A stretch of DNA of 64,000 bases from an uncultured Clostridia bacterium (GCA_944381435.1 CALWLD010000005.1:1-64000), one strand, 5' to 3'; shown: positions 1 to 8,848, numbered from the stretch's first letter. Translations and numbers: made by a program. Notes: a model not told the origin generated them from the letters alone.

Positions 1-113
1 TTACTTAAAATTTAATTTTCTACCTTAGGTAGTCTTTTTTGTGATGTCTGTATAAATTGGTGCAGTTCACTTTGTCTTCACCCTTTTTATAATATAAAAT
101 TAAAAATTTAATT

Positions 114-680
114 TTATATACTGCTAACACAATGCCATATACCAGATGATATAATATCAGCCATATTCATAACTAAAGATAACCTTATGTTTTGTAAGTT
201 AGATAAGCTAAATTTATTATTATTAATAATACCTTTTATATAAATATCACCTACAGGTTGAAGGTTTTTGTTAGCACCAGCACCAGGCTTTAAGCTACCT
301 TGCCCAAGGCTTATATAATTTACATATTCATTGCTACCTAAAGATGCATCTATAGCTATTAATATATAGTTTTTATGGTTTAGGTTTATATTTTTTATAG
401 TTTCGTTTAGGTTTTTTGCGTGTACAGGGTTATCTAGCGTACCATATATAGAAATATTGTTTTTAAATGGTAGCTTAGATAGCTTGTATCCAACAAGAGG
501 TCCCAAGCTATCTCCTGTAATTTTATCTGAGCCAATGCATAAAAAGATTATATTTTTATTGTTATGTTTATGTTCATTTAATATGTTAAAAAAATAAGAT
601 TTAAACTCTAAAATTGCAAATTGTGATTTACAATTTACATAATTAGGTAAAAAATTACTATTTTTTAAAGCATTATTCAA
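114..680 (-). CDS. yyaC: YyaC-type spore protein (DUF1256), putative germination-associated peptidase
   Basis: This 188-residue protein matches the YyaC/DUF1256 family, a spore-associated family of the GPR-like peptidase fold found only in endospore formers. Visible family motifs are CIGSDKITGDSLGPLVG (residues 48-64), GTLDNPVHA (80-88), DASLG (111-115) and KPGAG (131-135). The start is a TTG at 680, preceded by AAGGAG and an 8-base gap. The gene diverges from the LysM-kinase-spo0A run, so the spore theme continues on both sides. The first 40 residues are lysine and asparagine rich and variable, as is usual ahead of the conserved core. No substrate is proved for the family; the peptidase role rests on the family name. 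Confidence 0.88.
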   Translation of the reverse strand: MNNALKNSNFLPNYVNCKSQFAILEFKSYFFNILNEHKHNNKNIIFLCIGSDKITGDSLGPLVGYKLSKLPFKNNISIYGTLDNPVHAKNLNETIKNINLNHKNYILIAIDASLGSNEYVNYISLGQGSLKPGAGANKNLQPVGDIYIKGIINNNKFSLSNLQNIRLSLVMNMADIISSGIWHCVSSI

Positions 681-1018
681 TTTAACAACTCCTTAAATAT
701 ATATAATTTTTACAAGTATTTAAAAATTGTATAATATTTTATAAAAATTTAATTAATATTATATATTTTGCAAAAAAAATAATAAAATATACACTAAAAT
801 AATTAAAATTAGTATTAAAATAATATATAAAAAATGTAAATATTATGTAAAAAATAGTGAAAATTGTAAACAGTTAATAAAAGTTGTAAAAAAATAATTA
901 CAAATGGAAATAAAAAAATCTTGACTAGCGACAAACTTTTCCATAAAATGTAAATAGTATATGCTAATATTTTTATAAATAGACAAAACTTATATTATAT
1001 GTTTAAGGAGAGTTATTT
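681..1018. other. Divergent intergenic region, no gene seen
   Basis: This 338-base gap separates yyaC from the LysM gene. It is almost all A and T with short runs of A. I see one good promoter for the rightward genes (listed separately) and no convincing RNA gene or open frame. A Spo0A-box-like heptamer on the minus strand near 930 matches the TGTCGAA consensus only partly, so I do not annotate it. Confidence 0.6.
921..949 (+). promoter_or_regulatory. Predicted sigma-A-type promoter of the LysM-kinase operon
   Basis: TTGACT at 921-926 is followed after 17 bases by TAAAAT at 944-949. It lies about 70 bases before the start codon at 1019, which has an AAGGAG ribosome site. Assigned by similarity to the vegetative consensus only. 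Confidence 0.55.
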
Positions 1019-2239
1019 ATGAAAAAAGAAAAAAATAGTATTAGTTTGCCTAAAAACATAAAACAAATGGGAAATATTGATGAAAGCTTTAAAATTTATG
1101 TAGAAGACTATGTTTTTACATATTTGCAACAATACTCTAAAAGCTCTAAAGGAGAAGAGCAGATAGCCTTTTTAATAGGAGATGAATATACCATAGATAA
1201 TAATAAAGTTTTATTTATAAACGGTGCTGTTAAAGGGGAAGATACCATAGTAGAAGATGGTATGGTAAAATTAACTAAAAAATCTTTTGAAAATGCCAAA
1301 GAACAAATAAATACATATTTTGAAAATAGCAAGATAGTAGGTTGGTTTTATTCTCAGCCTGGATTTTCAGATTATATAAACGAAGGGTACATAGAGCATC
1401 ACAAAGAATATTTTAAAGAAGAAAATCAGGTGTTTTTTTTAAGCGACCCTTTAGAGAACATAGGAGGGTTTTATAGATTTTACCAAAACGACTTTAAAAG
1501 CGTTAACGGCTTTATTATATACTATGAAAAAAATGAGGCAATGAGCGAATATATGCTAAATAATAAGCCTAATAATATGAGAGAAGAAGAGGAAAAATTT
1601 AAGGCTAAAGATGAAAGGCTTATAAACATTAGCAGGCAAAAAAGAGCAAATAACCAAAGCATAAATGCTCTTAAAGAGTATAAAAAAATGTCTAGCATAT
1701 TTAGCTCATTAAGTGCGGTTTTGTTTCTTATATGTTTTATAATGGGGGCAGGGCTTATACAAAGCGATGATAAAATAGCAGAGCTAGAAAAAAGGCTTGC
1801 CAAGCTAGATGAAAGCTACAGATATATATTAGCACAAATAAAAGATGACAATGTACAAAGTGTTTTTGCTCAAAACAGCCAAGCATTAACAGAGGGAACA
1901 ACAGAAGTTACAACAAAAGAGGAGATAAACCAAACAACACAGGCTAAAACAGAGGAAACAACACAAGCTACAACACAAGCTACAACAAAAGAAGAAACTA
2001 AGGAGGAGACTACCTTAAACAATACTATTAGTACACAAATAAACAGTGAAACAACTACGAAGCAAAACATAAATACACAAAATTTAAAAAAATATGAAGT
2101 TAAAGAAGGTGATAGCCTAGAGTTAATAAGTAAAAAAATATATGGAAATAGAAGCAAAATAGAAGAAATAATGGCTTTAAACAATCTTGAAGACCCAGAT
2201 AAAATTTACGTTGGAATGACTTTATTATTACCTAATTAA
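1019..2239 (+). CDS. Membrane-anchored LysM protein with a degenerate JAMM/MPN-like domain
   Basis: The protein has 406 residues. Residues 20-175 look like a JAB/MPN metalloprotease fold: EEQIAFLIGD (46-55) sits where family members carry the conserved glutamate, and GWFYSQPGF (108-116) sits where an active JAMM enzyme reads W-x-HSHPGF. Both zinc-binding histidines are replaced (Y and Q), so the domain should be catalytically dead. A charged linker follows, then one membrane helix (about 224-246), a short coiled coil (249-272), a threonine/glutamate-rich stalk (290-350) and a C-terminal LysM domain (358-405) that would bind peptidoglycan outside. The predicted topology puts the dead MPN domain in the cytoplasm. 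It stops 19 bases before the kinase start, so the two are probably co-transcribed. Function unknown; a cell-wall-linked partner of the kinase is an inference. Confidence 0.75.
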   Translation: MKKEKNSISLPKNIKQMGNIDESFKIYVEDYVFTYLQQYSKSSKGEEQIAFLIGDEYTIDNNKVLFINGAVKGEDTIVEDGMVKLTKKSFENAKEQINTYFENSKIVGWFYSQPGFSDYINEGYIEHHKEYFKEENQVFFLSDPLENIGGFYRFYQNDFKSVNGFIIYYEKNEAMSEYMLNNKPNNMREEEEKFKAKDERLINISRQKRANNQSINALKEYKKMSSIFSSLSAVLFLICFIMGAGLIQSDDKIAELEKRLAKLDESYRYILAQIKDDNVQSVFAQNSQALTEGTTEVTTKEEINQTTQAKTEETTQATTQATTKEETKEETTLNNTISTQINSETTTKQNINTQNLKKYEVKEGDSLELISKKIYGNRSKIEEIMALNNLEDPDKIYVGMTLLLPN

Positions 2240-2258
2240 ATATATGGAGGATATAGCT

Positions 2259-2921
2259 TTGTATTTTTGTAAAGATAATTTATCAAAAGATATAACAATA
2301 GCATTAGCTCACGAGGTTAAAAACCCTGTTTCTCTTATAAAGGCTAACATAGAGCTTTTAGAACTTGAAAATGTGTTAGATAACCATCAAAAAAACGTTA
2401 AAATGATAAAAAATCAGCTTAATAAAATTACAAAAATAATGTCAGATTTTATGTATTTTTGTGATTATGAGCATAAAGATAACAAAGAAGATATAAATAT
2501 ATATTATTTAATAAAAGAACATATAGAAAACTTAAAAATATATAAAAACATAGATTTTTATATTCAATGCAAAGATGACATAAAAAATTTAAGCATTAAA
2601 GCGTCTTATTTTAAAATATGTATTATATTATCAAATATTTATAAAAACTGTATAGAGGCTATAGAAAAGGAAAAAGGCTTTATAAAAACAAAAATATATA
2701 TAAAAGATAAAAAGCTTTTTATAGATTTTATAGATACAGGCAAAGGCATAGAAGATAATATATTAAATGATATATATAAGCCGTTTTTTACAAACAAGAA
2801 AAACGGTACAGGCCTAGGTATACCTATATGTATTAATATAATAAAAAGCCTAGAAGGTGAATTTTATATATTTAACAACAAAGACAAAGGTTGTGTAACA
2901 AGGATTGTTTTAAATATTTAG
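2259..2921 (+). CDS. Small soluble histidine kinase beside spo0A
   Basis: The 220-residue protein has a dimerisation/phosphoacceptor helix and an ATPase domain but no sensor domain and no membrane helix. The H-box is LAHEVKNPVSLIKA with the histidine at about residue 18. The N-box (NIYKN, 126-130), G1 box (DTGKG, 159-163) and the F/G2 region (FFTNKKNGTGLG, 176-187) are all intact, so it should be an active kinase and not a Spo0B-like phosphotransferase. I place the start at TTG 2259: GGAGG at 2246-2250 is 8 bases before it, and the upstream in-frame ATG at 2244 overlaps that ribosome site. The HEVKNP H-box resembles those of sporulation kinases. Its position two genes before spo0A suggests it phosphorylates Spo0A, which is not shown by sequence alone. 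Confidence 0.82.
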   Translation: MYFCKDNLSKDITIALAHEVKNPVSLIKANIELLELENVLDNHQKNVKMIKNQLNKITKIMSDFMYFCDYEHKDNKEDINIYYLIKEHIENLKIYKNIDFYIQCKDDIKNLSIKASYFKICIILSNIYKNCIEAIEKEKGFIKTKIYIKDKKLFIDFIDTGKGIEDNILNDIYKPFFTNKKNGTGLGIPICINIIKSLEGEFYIFNNKDKGCVTRIVLNI

Positions 2922-2992
2922 CATATTATCTTAAAATAGGTTATTTGAAAAAAACTATAAAATATTTTATAATTATTTTTAATATTTATTAC

Positions 2993-3107
2993 TACAATTA
3001 AGGTATGACTTAATATTTTTAATTGAAATTTATATACGGTTTTTTGCATTAAATTAAAAATATTTTAGAAGTTCCTGTTTTTAAAAGCAAAGCTTTCAAA
3101 AAATTGT
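2993..3107 (+). repeat. R1 element, copy a
   Basis: This copy starts ACTACAATTAAGGTATGACTT and ends with a small hairpin in which TTTTTAAAAGC and GCTTTCAAAAAA flank a short loop, then ATTGTATTT. The element lies between the kinase and the CYTH gene and ends just before the AGAGGTG ribosome site of the CYTH gene. See the R1 finding for the other copies. Confidence 0.7.
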
Positions 3108-3127
3108 ATTTATTAAGAGGTGATTAT

Positions 3128-3592
3128 ATGAAAAATATGGAAATAGAAAGAAAGTTTTTAGTAGAATATATACCTAATTTAGAAAATGTAAAAAAATATT
3201 ATATAAGACAAGCCTATATATGTACAAACCCTGTTTTAAGAATAAGGCAAAAAGATGATAAATATTTCTTTACCTTTAAAGGAAAGGGTGATATACAAAG
3301 AAAAGAGCTAGAAGAAGAAATAACGAAAGAAGAATTTGATAACTTACTAAAAAAGATAGAAGGGCAAGTTATAACAAAAACAAGGTATATAATACCTATA
3401 GATAACAATTTAAAGGCAGAGCTAGATATTTACGAAGGCAGTTTAGAAGGCTTTAAAAATGTTGAGGTAGAGTTTGAAAATATAGAAGATGCACATAATT
3501 TTATACCGCCTAAATGGTTTGGTAAAGACATTACAAAGGATATAAAATATACCAATGCTTATCTTTCTAAAATATCTAATAATAATGTTTAA
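3128..3592 (+). CDS. CYTH-domain protein (triphosphate tunnel metalloenzyme family)
   Basis: This 154-residue protein starts with the CYTH signature MEIERKFLV, giving the ExExK metal-binding motif (E5, E7, K9). Other expected strands are visible: YIRQAY, then LRIRQKDDKYFFTFKGKG with the basic phosphate-binding residues, the KELEEEIT acidic strand, KTRYIIP, KAELDIYEG and VEVEFEN. The length fits the short bacterial members, which hydrolyse tripolyphosphate or similar triphosphates with a divalent metal. The start at ATG 3128 follows AGAGGTG with good spacing; a longer frame from 3104 has no ribosome site. It ends 18 bases before the spo0A start. Substrate cannot be told from sequence, and a link to sporulation is only positional. 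Confidence 0.82.
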   Translation: MKNMEIERKFLVEYIPNLENVKKYYIRQAYICTNPVLRIRQKDDKYFFTFKGKGDIQRKELEEEITKEEFDNLLKKIEGQVITKTRYIIPIDNNLKAELDIYEGSLEGFKNVEVEFENIEDAHNFIPPKWFGKDITKDIKYTNAYLSKISNNNV

Positions 3593-3610
3593 CTTATGGA
3601 GGAAATCGTT

Positions 3611-4390
3611 TTGAAAAAGGATATAATAAGTGTTTTAATTGCAGATGATAACAAAGATTTTTGTGATATTTTAAAAAATTATTTAGATAAACAATCAGAT
3701 ATAGAGGTAATAGATGTAGTACATAACGGCTTAGAGGCCTATAACAAAATATTAGATATAAAGCCAGATGTTGTGCTATTAGATGAGGTTATGCCACACC
3801 TTGATGGACTTGGGGTTTTAGAAAAGCTTGAAAACATAAAAGATTTAAAAACTATGTGTATTATGCTAACAGCAGTAACAGAAGAAAGAGTTACACAAAG
3901 AGCGTTTGCTCTAGGGGTAAAATATTATATAGCAAAGCCTTTTGATATGGAGCTTTTAGTGTCTAGGATAAAGCAAGTTAAAGAAAATTTAGACTATAAG
4001 AAAAATGATAACAAAACAGGTTTTAACTATAATAATTTAGATTTAGAAACAAGAGTTACAAACATTTTACACGAAATAGGGGTGCCAGCACATATAAGGG
4101 GTTATCATTATATGAGAGAGGCAATCATTATGGCTATAGGAGATATTGATGTTTTAAATTATATAACAAAAGAGCTTTATCCATCTATAGCTAAAAAATG
4201 TAACACAACGCCTAGCAGGGTGGAAAGAGCTATAAGACACGCCATAGAGGTTGCTTGGAGCAGAGGCAGGATAGATGCTATTGATAACCTTTTTGGTTAC
4301 ACTATAAACAATCATAAAGGCAAACCGACAAACAGTGAGTTTATAGCACTTATAGCAGATAGGTTAAGGTTAGAGCTTAAAGTTAGCTAG
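3611..4390 (+). CDS. spo0A: Spo0A, master response regulator of sporulation
   Basis: The 259-residue protein has an N-terminal receiver domain and the Spo0A-specific C-terminal DNA-binding domain. In the receiver: the acidic pair in IADDNKDF (about D12-D13), phosphoacceptor aspartate in [11 protein letters not shown] (about D58), LTA threonine (about 87) and AKPFD lysine (about 109). The C-terminal core is very well kept: [19 protein letters not shown] and the recognition helix region [20 protein letters not shown] (about 199-218). I start it at TTG 3611, 8 bases after GGAGG (3598-3602); the ATG at 3596 overlaps the ribosome site. The usual neighbour in clostridia, spoIVB, is absent. Instead spo0A follows a histidine kinase and a CYTH gene. 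A GAGGGTGAAGAC hairpin follows the stop. Confidence 0.95.
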   Translation: MKKDIISVLIADDNKDFCDILKNYLDKQSDIEVIDVVHNGLEAYNKILDIKPDVVLLDEVMPHLDGLGVLEKLENIKDLKTMCIMLTAVTEERVTQRAFALGVKYYIAKPFDMELLVSRIKQVKENLDYKKNDNKTGFNYNNLDLETRVTNILHEIGVPAHIRGYHYMREAIIMAIGDIDVLNYITKELYPSIAKKCNTTPSRVERAIRHAIEVAWSRGRIDAIDNLFGYTINNHKGKPTNSEFIALIADRLRLELKVS

Positions 4391-4395
4391 AAAAT

Positions 4396-4816
4396 GAGGG
4401 TGAAGACAAAGTCTTCACCCTCAAACTATATACAAAATAATTTTTATAAAATCCATAGCATAAATATGAAAAAATGAGCGAAGCTCAAGGGGGTACGGGG
4501 TACTCCCCGTAAAGGGGCGGGGGGCTGGTTTAGATAAAAAACGAACCCCTTGTCTTAAAACTAAAACACTTAAAATTATAAATAAATATAAAAAGATTGT
4601 CGACTTTGTCGACAATCTCTGGTGAAGACTTTATCTTCACCCTTATTATAATTTTAATATTTTATGGTAAAGGCAATATAATAGAAATTATCTATTCCCA
4701 CCCACCGCCCTTATTCTAGGGCTTTGCCCTAGAACCCTTTAATTACTTAAATATTTATGGTAGAAGGTTTTAATATTATTTTGTCTACAGTCTTAATGTG
4801 AAGACAAAGTCTTCAC
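4396..4816 (+). repeat. R2 composite element, full copy 1
   Basis: This fills the gap between spo0A and the dehydrogenase gene. In order: hairpin GAGGGTGAAGAC/GTCTTCACCCTC (4396-4422); module B, with a GC-rich core at about 4485-4530; hairpin AGATTGTCGAC/GTCGACAATCT (4594-4618); hairpin around 4620-4641; module A reversed (about 4645-4795), holding the palindrome CTAGGGCTTTGCCCTAG; and hairpin GTGAAGAC/GTCTTCAC (4798-4816). Module A ends in ATTTTGTCTACAGTCTT, the inverse of the end of other copies. The same modules in opposite order and orientation lie at 35465-35898. No coding frame of substance is present. Confidence 0.75.
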
Positions 4817-4845
4817 CCTTCAAGCTTTTAGCAAAAGCTACAATA

Positions 4846-5589
4846 TTATTTATTTTTATTTATTTGTATTTTATAAGCCAATTTCATAATTAAGGTATAA
4901 GGCATTAACCTTATAAAAAAGGGAAGCATTTTTGCATAGCTTGGGATAATAATAGTTTTTTTAGAAAACATTTTATCTATTGCATATTTAGATGCAAAGT
5001 AAGCATTAAGCCCTTTTATTTTACCATTAAGCCCTGCATTTTTATGAAAATTGGTATTAATAGTTGCAGGGCAAAACGCACCTATATATACATTAGATTT
5101 TTTTCTTTTAAGCTCATCTTTTATAGCAAGGCTTAAGCTTAATACATAAGATTTGCTTGCATAATAAGAAGATAACAAAGGGCTAGGGAAAAAGCTACCT
5201 ATAGAGGCCACGTTTAAAACATAGCCATAATCTTTTTTAACCATATCTTTTAAAAAAAGCTTTGTTAAAAGATGAAGAGATTTTATGTTTAAATCTATCA
5301 TATTAAGCTCTTTTTCTACATCTGTATCTAAAAAATTGCCAAATATACCATAGCCTGCGTTATTTATTAATATATCTATGTTTTTAGCTTGTTCATAAAG
5401 CTTATAGCAGTTTTTGGTTATAGATAAATCCATATCTATTATTGTGCAGTTTTTTATATTTTTAAATGTATCTTCTAGCTTTTTTCTATCTCTAGCAACA
5501 ACTATTATGTGATAACCTTTTTTAGAAAGTATAAAAGCCATTTCTTTGCCTATACCTTGGCTTGCACCTGTTATTAAAGCTTTTTTCAT
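4846..5589 (-). CDS. Short-chain dehydrogenase/reductase (DltE-like SDR)
   Basis: This 247-residue protein is a classical SDR oxidoreductase with an NAD(P)-binding Rossmann fold. It shows TGASQGIG (residues 7-14), an ARDRKKL segment after the second strand with basic residues that favour NADPH, NNAG (76-79), the catalytic serine in NVASIGS (about 129) and the YxxxK pair Y142/K146. Sequence style (LITGASQGIGKEMAFILSKKGYHIIVVAR) resembles the DltE/YqjQ group of broad, poorly defined substrates. The C-terminal 40 residues are hydrophobic and basic (IIIPSYAKMLPFFIRLMPYTLIMKL in pieces), perhaps membrane-associating. Its ATG overlaps the last four bases of cca, so the two are translationally coupled. 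Substrate unknown. Confidence 0.85.
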   Translation of the reverse strand: MKKALITGASQGIGKEMAFILSKKGYHIIVVARDRKKLEDTFKNIKNCTIIDMDLSITKNCYKLYEQAKNIDILINNAGYGIFGNFLDTDVEKELNMIDLNIKSLHLLTKLFLKDMVKKDYGYVLNVASIGSFFPSPLLSSYYASKSYVLSLSLAIKDELKRKKSNVYIGAFCPATINTNFHKNAGLNGKIKGLNAYFASKYAIDKMFSKKTIIIPSYAKMLPFFIRLMPYTLIMKLAYKIQINKNK

Positions 5590-6794
5590 ATATTTTTACC
5601 TATATAGCTTAATAAAAATTCTTTGTTGTTTTTATCTGGTTCTTCTATAACTAGGTTTAACAAAGCTTTTAAGCTATCTCCTATCAATTTGCCATCTGTT
5701 ATGCCTATTTCCTTTAAATCGTTACCTGTTACTGCTAAGGTTTTTAAAGAAAAACAATGATTTTTTCTAATAGTTTCGTCTATTTCATCGTATATATTGT
5801 CATATTTTTTACATTGTACTAAATCATTTTCTATAAGGCTTATAGAAAACTTAATTTCTAATATTTTTTTAAATAAATCTACATCAATTAGGCTCATTAG
5901 CTTTCTTGTTTCTAGCCTATCATCTATAAAATCATAGTTTAAATATTTTAAAATGGTTTTAGCATCTTTTATAGTTTTGTTATCTAGCTTTAGCCTTTTT
6001 AAAAGGTTTTCAGCTTCATTTTCATTTAAGTTGCTAATTAAAAAGAAAAGCCTTAAATCTTTAGAAAGTTTTTTTAATATAAATATATTTTTTTTATAGT
6101 TTGTAAAAATATGCTCTATCTCTGGTATAAAATATTTATATAAGCCTGTCTTTTCTAAAAGGTTAAGCTTTTCTATATAATCACTTTTTACAAGCTTTAA
6201 AAACTCATCTCTTGTTCTTTCTATGCTAATGTTTTTAATTAAGCTAGCGTTATCTATTATGGCATTAAATGTTTTTTCTTCTATATCAAAGCCAAGCTGG
6301 GCAGAAAAACGAACCCCCCTCATCATACGAAGGGCATCTTCTTTAAATCTTTTATCAGCATCGCCTACACCTTTTATAAGCTTATTTTTAATATCTTCTC
6401 TACCGTTAAAGGTATCTACAAAGCCTTTGTTTATGCTATATGCAATAGCGTTCATTGTAAAATCACGCCTGCTTAAATCTTCATCTATTTTTTCGCTAAA
6501 GATAACGTTTTCAGGGCGTCTGTTATCTTTATATTCTCCATCTATACGGTATGTTGTAACCTCAAAGTTTTGTTTATCTATAACAACAGTAACAGTGCCG
6601 TGTTCTATGCCTGTATCTATTGTATGGCTAAATATATTTTTTATATCTTGTGGCAGTGCATTTGTTGTTATATCAAAATCTTTAGGGCTAAAGCCTAATA
6701 AATAATCTCTAACACAACCGCCTACTATAAATCCTTCAAAGCCGTTTTTTTCAAGCTCATCTATTATATATACAACAGGTTTAGGTATGTTCAC
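5586..6794 (-). CDS. cca: CCA-adding tRNA nucleotidyltransferase
   Basis: The 402-residue enzyme is a class II nucleotidyltransferase that repairs or adds the 3' CCA of tRNA. The head domain is clear: GFIVGGCVRDYLLG (residues 21-34), catalytic DxD in KDFDITTNA (D39, D41), then RRDFTMNAIAY (conserved RRD), and KDALRMMRGVRFSAQLGF-type segment with ERTRDEF (about 204-210), the NTP-selecting helix. The tail is the variable alpha-helical body, with no HD phosphohydrolase motif seen. The start is GTG 6794, five bases after GGAGGG; no better start lies upstream. It shares four bases with the downstream dehydrogenase gene. It diverges from tcdA, another tRNA-maturation gene. Confidence 0.9.
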   Translation of the reverse strand: MNIPKPVVYIIDELEKNGFEGFIVGGCVRDYLLGFSPKDFDITTNALPQDIKNIFSHTIDTGIEHGTVTVVIDKQNFEVTTYRIDGEYKDNRRPENVIFSEKIDEDLSRRDFTMNAIAYSINKGFVDTFNGREDIKNKLIKGVGDADKRFKEDALRMMRGVRFSAQLGFDIEEKTFNAIIDNASLIKNISIERTRDEFLKLVKSDYIEKLNLLEKTGLYKYFIPEIEHIFTNYKKNIFILKKLSKDLRLFFLISNLNENEAENLLKRLKLDNKTIKDAKTILKYLNYDFIDDRLETRKLMSLIDVDLFKKILEIKFSISLIENDLVQCKKYDNIYDEIDETIRKNHCFSLKTLAVTGNDLKEIGITDGKLIGDSLKALLNLVIEEPDKNNKEFLLSYIGKNI

Positions 6795-6938
6795 AGTATC
6801 CCTCCTTTTAGGTATTTTTTATATAATAACATATTTTAGGCTATGTTATCAATTATAAAATAACATATATAAACATTAGACAAAACTTAAAAAAAGTGTT
6901 AAAATATATAAGAAGTTTAAAAGGATAGGAAGGTAAAG

Positions 6939-7688
6939 ATGGATACCCTTACTAGAACAGAAATTTTAATAGGAAAAGATAAAATAGAAAAGTTAAAAAA
7001 TGCAAAAATTATAATATTTGGCGTAGGAGGTGTTGGCTCTTTTTGTGTGGAGGCTATAGCTCGCTGTGGCGTAGGTAACATACACATTGTAGATGATGAC
7101 ACCATATCTATAACTAATATTAACAGGCAAATCATTGCAACCCATAGCACAATAGGCAAAGATAAAATACAGGTTGCAAAAGAACGTATATTAGATATAA
7201 ACCCTAGTGCAAATGTAGAGGCATCTAAGCTTTTTTATACAAAGGATACAAAAGATAGTATAGATTTATCTAAATACGATTACATAATAGATGCAATAGA
7301 TACAATATCTTCTAAAATACTTCTTATAGAAGAGGCAAACAGGCTAAATGTGCCTATCATTTCATCTATGGGTACAGGTAATAAGCTAGACCCTACAAAG
7401 TTTGTAATTACAGATATATATAAAACATCTATGTGCCCTTTAGCAAAGGTTATGCGTTATGAGCTTAAAAGGCGAGGCATAAAAAAATTAAAGGTTATAT
7501 ATTCCACAGAAAAGCCTATAAAGCCAGCCCCAATAGTTTTAGATGAAAATGCAAAAAGCACAAGCGATTTTAGAGATACAAATAAAAGAAGAGAAACTCC
7601 AGGGAGCATATCTTTTGTACCTTCTGTTGCAGGGCTTATGATAGCTAGCTATGTAATAAACGATATTTTAAAAACAAATAACAAATAA
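6939..7688 (+). CDS. tcdA: tRNA threonylcarbamoyladenosine dehydratase (TcdA/CsdL, ThiF-E1 superfamily)
   Basis: This 249-residue protein belongs to the E1-like adenylating family and best fits TcdA, which cyclises t6A37 of tRNAs to ct6A using ATP. Visible features are the nucleotide-binding GVGGVGS (28-34), DDDTISITNINRQ (the DD and NRQ motifs that contact ATP), the GKDK segment, the DAIDTISSK switch, and SSMGTGNKLDPTKF followed by the crossover-type region CPLAKVMRYELKRRGI. The closing GSISFVPSVAGLMIASYVI is typical of the TcdA group and separates it from MoeB and ThiF. A likely promoter (TTAGAC, 17 bases, TAAAAT near 6877-6905) precedes it. The epimerase gene starts 11 bases after its stop. 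Confidence 0.9.
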   Translation: MDTLTRTEILIGKDKIEKLKNAKIIIFGVGGVGSFCVEAIARCGVGNIHIVDDDTISITNINRQIIATHSTIGKDKIQVAKERILDINPSANVEASKLFYTKDTKDSIDLSKYDYIIDAIDTISSKILLIEEANRLNVPIISSMGTGNKLDPTKFVITDIYKTSMCPLAKVMRYELKRRGIKKLKVIYSTEKPIKPAPIVLDENAKSTSDFRDTNKRRETPGSISFVPSVAGLMIASYVINDILKTNNK

Positions 7689-7699
7689 AGAGGTAAAAT

Positions 7700-8848
7700 A
7701 TGGAAAAAATAAAAGTTCTAAGTATTTTTGGTACAAGGCCAGAGGCTATAAAAATGGCACCTATTATAAAGGAAATGGAAAAATGTGAACATATAAAACA
7801 AGAAGTTTGCGTTACAGCGCAACATAGAGAAATGCTAGACCAAGTTTTAAATATATTTAACATAAAGCCAGACTATGACCTTAACATAATGACACAAAAC
7901 CAAACCCTTACAGGCATTACAATAAATGCATTAAAAGGCCTTGAAGATGTGCTTTCAAAGGCAAGCCCAGATGTTATATTGGTGCACGGAGATACAACAA
8001 CAACTTTTGTAGGCTCGCTAGCTGCCTTTTATCAAAAAATAAAAATAGGGCACGTAGAGGCAGGGCTTAGAACATATAACAAATATGAGCCTTTCCCTGA
8101 AGAAATGAACAGAAAGCTAACAGGAGCGATGGCAGATTTACATTTTGCACCAACAAGCCTTTCAAAAGAAAATTTATTAAAAGAAAATATAGACGAAGAA
8201 AATATTTTTGTAACAGGTAATACATCTGTAGATTGTGTAAAAACTACAGTTAATAAAGATTATGTTTTTTCTTGTGATGTACTTAACCATATAGATTATA
8301 AAAACAAAAAAATAATTACAATGACTGCTCATAGAAGAGAAAACCTAGGTAAGCCTTTAGAAAATATTTGCTCTGCTATATTAAAGCTTGTAGAGGCTAA
8401 TGACGATATAGAGGTTGTATATGCAGTGCATTTTAACCCTCTTGTAAGAGAGGTTGCTAACAAAATATTAGGAGGCAATGACCGTATACACCTTATAGAC
8501 CCTGTAGATATGACAGATATGCATAACTTGATAGACCGCTCTTATATGGTTATGACAGATTCGGGAGGGCTACAAGAAGAAGTGCCTTCTTTAAAAAAGC
8601 CTGTTTTAGTTTTAAGAAATGTTACAGAGCGTCCTGAAGGGGTTAGCGCTGGTGTTTTAAAGCTAGCAGGCACAGAAGAAGATACAATAATATCTTTAGC
8701 TACAGAGCTTTTAAGCAATAAAGATAGCTACAACGCTATGGTTAATGCTAAAAATCCATTTGGCGATGGCAATGCATCTAAACGTATTGTAGAGGCTATT
8801 TTATATCATTTTAATATAATAGATAAAAAGCCAGAAAACTTTAATTAA
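7700..8848 (+). CDS. wecB: UDP-N-acetylglucosamine 2-epimerase (non-hydrolysing)
   Basis: The 382-residue enzyme interconverts UDP-GlcNAc and UDP-ManNAc, the precursor for ManNAc-containing cell-wall and surface polymers. It has a GT-B fold. Motifs: FGTRPEAIKMAP at the N-terminus, VHGDTTT, GHVEAGLRT, EPFPEEMNR with the catalytic acids, MTAHRRENLG, and DSGGLQEE near residue 290 for UDP binding. Length is normal for the family (370-390). In Bacillus the orthologue is called mnaA and it is also found next to atpI in several Firmicutes, as here. It starts 11 bases after tcdA, preceded by AGAGG. The acceptor pathway is not encoded in the window. Confidence 0.93.
   Translation: MEKIKVLSIFGTRPEAIKMAPIIKEMEKCEHIKQEVCVTAQHREMLDQVLNIFNIKPDYDLNIMTQNQTLTGITINALKGLEDVLSKASPDVILVHGDTTTTFVGSLAAFYQKIKIGHVEAGLRTYNKYEPFPEEMNRKLTGAMADLHFAPTSLSKENLLKENIDEENIFVTGNTSVDCVKTTVNKDYVFSCDVLNHIDYKNKKIITMTAHRRENLGKPLENICSAILKLVEANDDIEVVYAVHFNPLVREVANKILGGNDRIHLIDPVDMTDMHNLIDRSYMVMTDSGGLQEEVPSLKKPVLVLRNVTERPEGVSAGVLKLAGTEEDTIISLATELLSNKDSYNAMVNAKNPFGDGNASKRIVEAILYHFNIIDKKPENFN

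Noticed and set aside
1-113. Hairpin and a GTCTTCACCCTTTTTAT stretch at the left edge
   Set aside because: It resembles half of an R2 outer hairpin, but the rest lies beyond or is decayed; too little to call.
920-940. Spo0A-box-like sequence upstream of the LysM gene
   Set aside because: It matches only part of TGTCGAA, which is expected by chance in AT-rich DNA.
1108-2184. Minus-strand frames opposite the LysM gene
   Set aside because: They are shadows of the coding strand, strongest opposite the Thr/Glu repeats, and have no ribosome sites.
4421-4615. 64-residue minus-strand frame within R2 copy 1
   Set aside because: It runs across the hairpins and GC-rich core of the repeat and is not kept in copy 2.
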